A stretch of DNA of 64,000 nt from DUML01 sp050949905 (GTDB lineage Bacteria > Bacillota > Desulfitobacteriia > Desulfitobacteriales > Syntrophobotulaceae), in NCBI GenBank assembly GCA_050949905.1, contig JBMNGP010000013.1, positions 1-64,000 of the forward strand, written 5' to 3'. The position numbers and the translations under genes are program-made. Positions 63,199-64,000 of this stretch are shown one piece after another. Each line of letters starts with the position of its first letter. The stretch's first letter is position 1. Below the pieces are notes generated by a model. That model saw only the letters and a list, made by a program, of their open reading frames with translations, was not told the DNA's origin and did no database searches.

Positions 63199-64000
63199 GT
63201 GAAGGAGAAAGAAGAAAAATTAAGATTAACTCAAATGACCACCAGTTCGGGTTGAGCAGCTAAAATGAGCCCATTGGCTCTAGCACAAGTCCTGTGCTCT
63301 TTACCTAAGATTGAGAATCAAAATTTGTTGGTAGGTCTGGACACCAGTGATGATGCAGCTGTTTATAAGCTGAATGATAGCCAAGCTGTGATTTTGACTC
63401 TGGACTTTTTTACTCCTGTGGCTGATGATCCCTATACTTTTGGCCAAATTGCCGCTGCTAATGCCTTGAGCGATATTTATGCCATGGGTGGCAGCCCTTT
63501 GGCAGCCTTAAATATTGCTTGCTTCCCGGAATGTCTTGCGCCTCAAATCCTAAGGGAAATTATTAGAGGCGGGGCGGAAAAGGTGCAAGAGGCCGGAGCC
63601 ATAGTAGTCGGCGGGCATACCGTTGAAGATAAGGAACCAAAGTATGGCTTATCGGTCTTAGGCCTTATTCACCCAGAAAAAGTAATCACCAATAGCGGGG
63701 CTAAAGCAGGGGATTACTTGGTTTTGACCAAACCTCTAGGTAGTGGGATCATAAATACTGCTTTTAAGGGAGGCATGGTTAGTGAAGATGCTTACCGGAA
63801 AAGTGTGCAGGTTATGTCCTATCTGAATAAAGATGCCGGGCAAGCGATGCTGAAAGTAGGAGTGTCCGGCTGTACGGATATTACCGGTTTCGGCTTCTTA
63901 GGCCATGCCTCAGAAATGGCTGCCGCCAGCTGTGTCACCCTGGAGATCTGGTCGGACAAGCTGCCTCTCATGGAGGAGAGCCTGGAATTAGCTAAAATGG
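63199..64000 (+). CDS. selD: Selenophosphate synthetase, selenocysteine-containing, runs off window
   Basis: Makes selenophosphate from selenide and ATP. The frame from GTG 63199 reads KLRLTQMTTSSG, then TGA (63253-63255), then AAKMSPLALAQVLCSLP. In SelD this position is Cys or Sec, and the next Lys is catalytic, so the UGA encodes selenocysteine at residue 19. Later landmarks: VGLDTSDDAAVYKL, TLDFFTPVADDPYTFGQIAA, VVGGHTVEDKEPKYGL and GCTDITGFGFLGHA. About two-thirds of the gene lies in the window. The RBS is AAGGGGGGTATAAG. Stop-based gene finding would miss it. Confidence 0.95.
63253..63298 (+). promoter_or_regulatory. Bacterial SECIS element after the selD UGA
   Basis: Eleven bases after the UGA, GAGCC (63267-63271) pairs with GGCTC (63276-63280) around a four-base loop, a spacing typical of bacterial SECIS hairpins. 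A second hairpin AGCACA / TGTGCT follows at 63282-63298. Either, or a coaxial pair, could bind SelB. Confidence 0.7.

Overview
The window looks like the chromosome of a spore-forming clostridial Firmicute, probably near Desulfosporosinus, Desulfitobacterium or other Peptococcaceae. The basis is strong AGGAGG ribosome sites with many TTG and GTG starts, small coat-like proteins, a selenium gene set with a selenocysteine-encoding selD, and Firmicute-type IS families. The genus is an inference.

Positions 1 to about 28.1 kb are an accessory region that reads as an integron-like cassette array. A tyrosine recombinase (145-1239) is followed by a candidate attI (core at 1431) and by cassettes bounded by attC-like sites at 1991-2068, 3244-3323, 3908 onward (split by an IS), 6967-7038 (split by an intron), 9708-9835 and 10357 onward (split by an IS and an intron). 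Decayed sites lie near 17.03, 17.48 and 28.01 kb. The cassette logic holds in detail: the bases after each GTTRRRY core pair with the bases before that cassette's own RYYYAAC box. Cargo includes membrane proteins, a duplicated unknown 108-aa gene, a HigBA-type toxin-antitoxin pair, a non-coding cassette of ~82-bp repeats, a frameshifted DUF3795 gene, a disrupted DUF1648 gene, a second toxin-antitoxin pair, VanW, and a Nudix hydrolase.

The array has been heavily invaded. Two identical 2398-bp IS91-like elements, each with a Y2 transposase and a tyrosine recombinase, sit directly after the CTAAC of an attC box. Two group IIC introns sit inside GTTA|GRY cores; one is intact and one is broken by an IS3-type element. 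The DUF1648 gene is split by an IS21 element that itself carries an IS256-like element and a three-to-four-gene AAA/DDE transposon with a 6-bp target duplication.

From 28.1 to 42.6 kb are miscellaneous genes: an iron-sulfur flavoprotein, a saccharopine-dehydrogenase-like protein, HelD, a PadR/HAAS pair, an acetyltransferase, an IS4 element, a coat-like gene cluster and a large S-layer-homology protein. Single-base frameshifts are unusually dense between 32.6 and 39.8 kb. Either local sequence error or gene decay could explain this.

From 42.7 to 64 kb the region is ordinary chromosomal core: thioesterase, citrate synthase, glutamate dehydrogenase, YbaK deacylase, an AmmeMemoRadiSam pair, Ogt, a YhcC radical SAM protein, lysine 2,3-aminomutase, the acpS-nnr-alr block and Asd. 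The end is a selenium cluster: LysR regulator, class V desulfurase or selenocysteine lyase, YedE transporter, TusA/YedF, DUF3343, and selD. selD contains an in-frame UGA with a SECIS-like hairpin and runs off the window.
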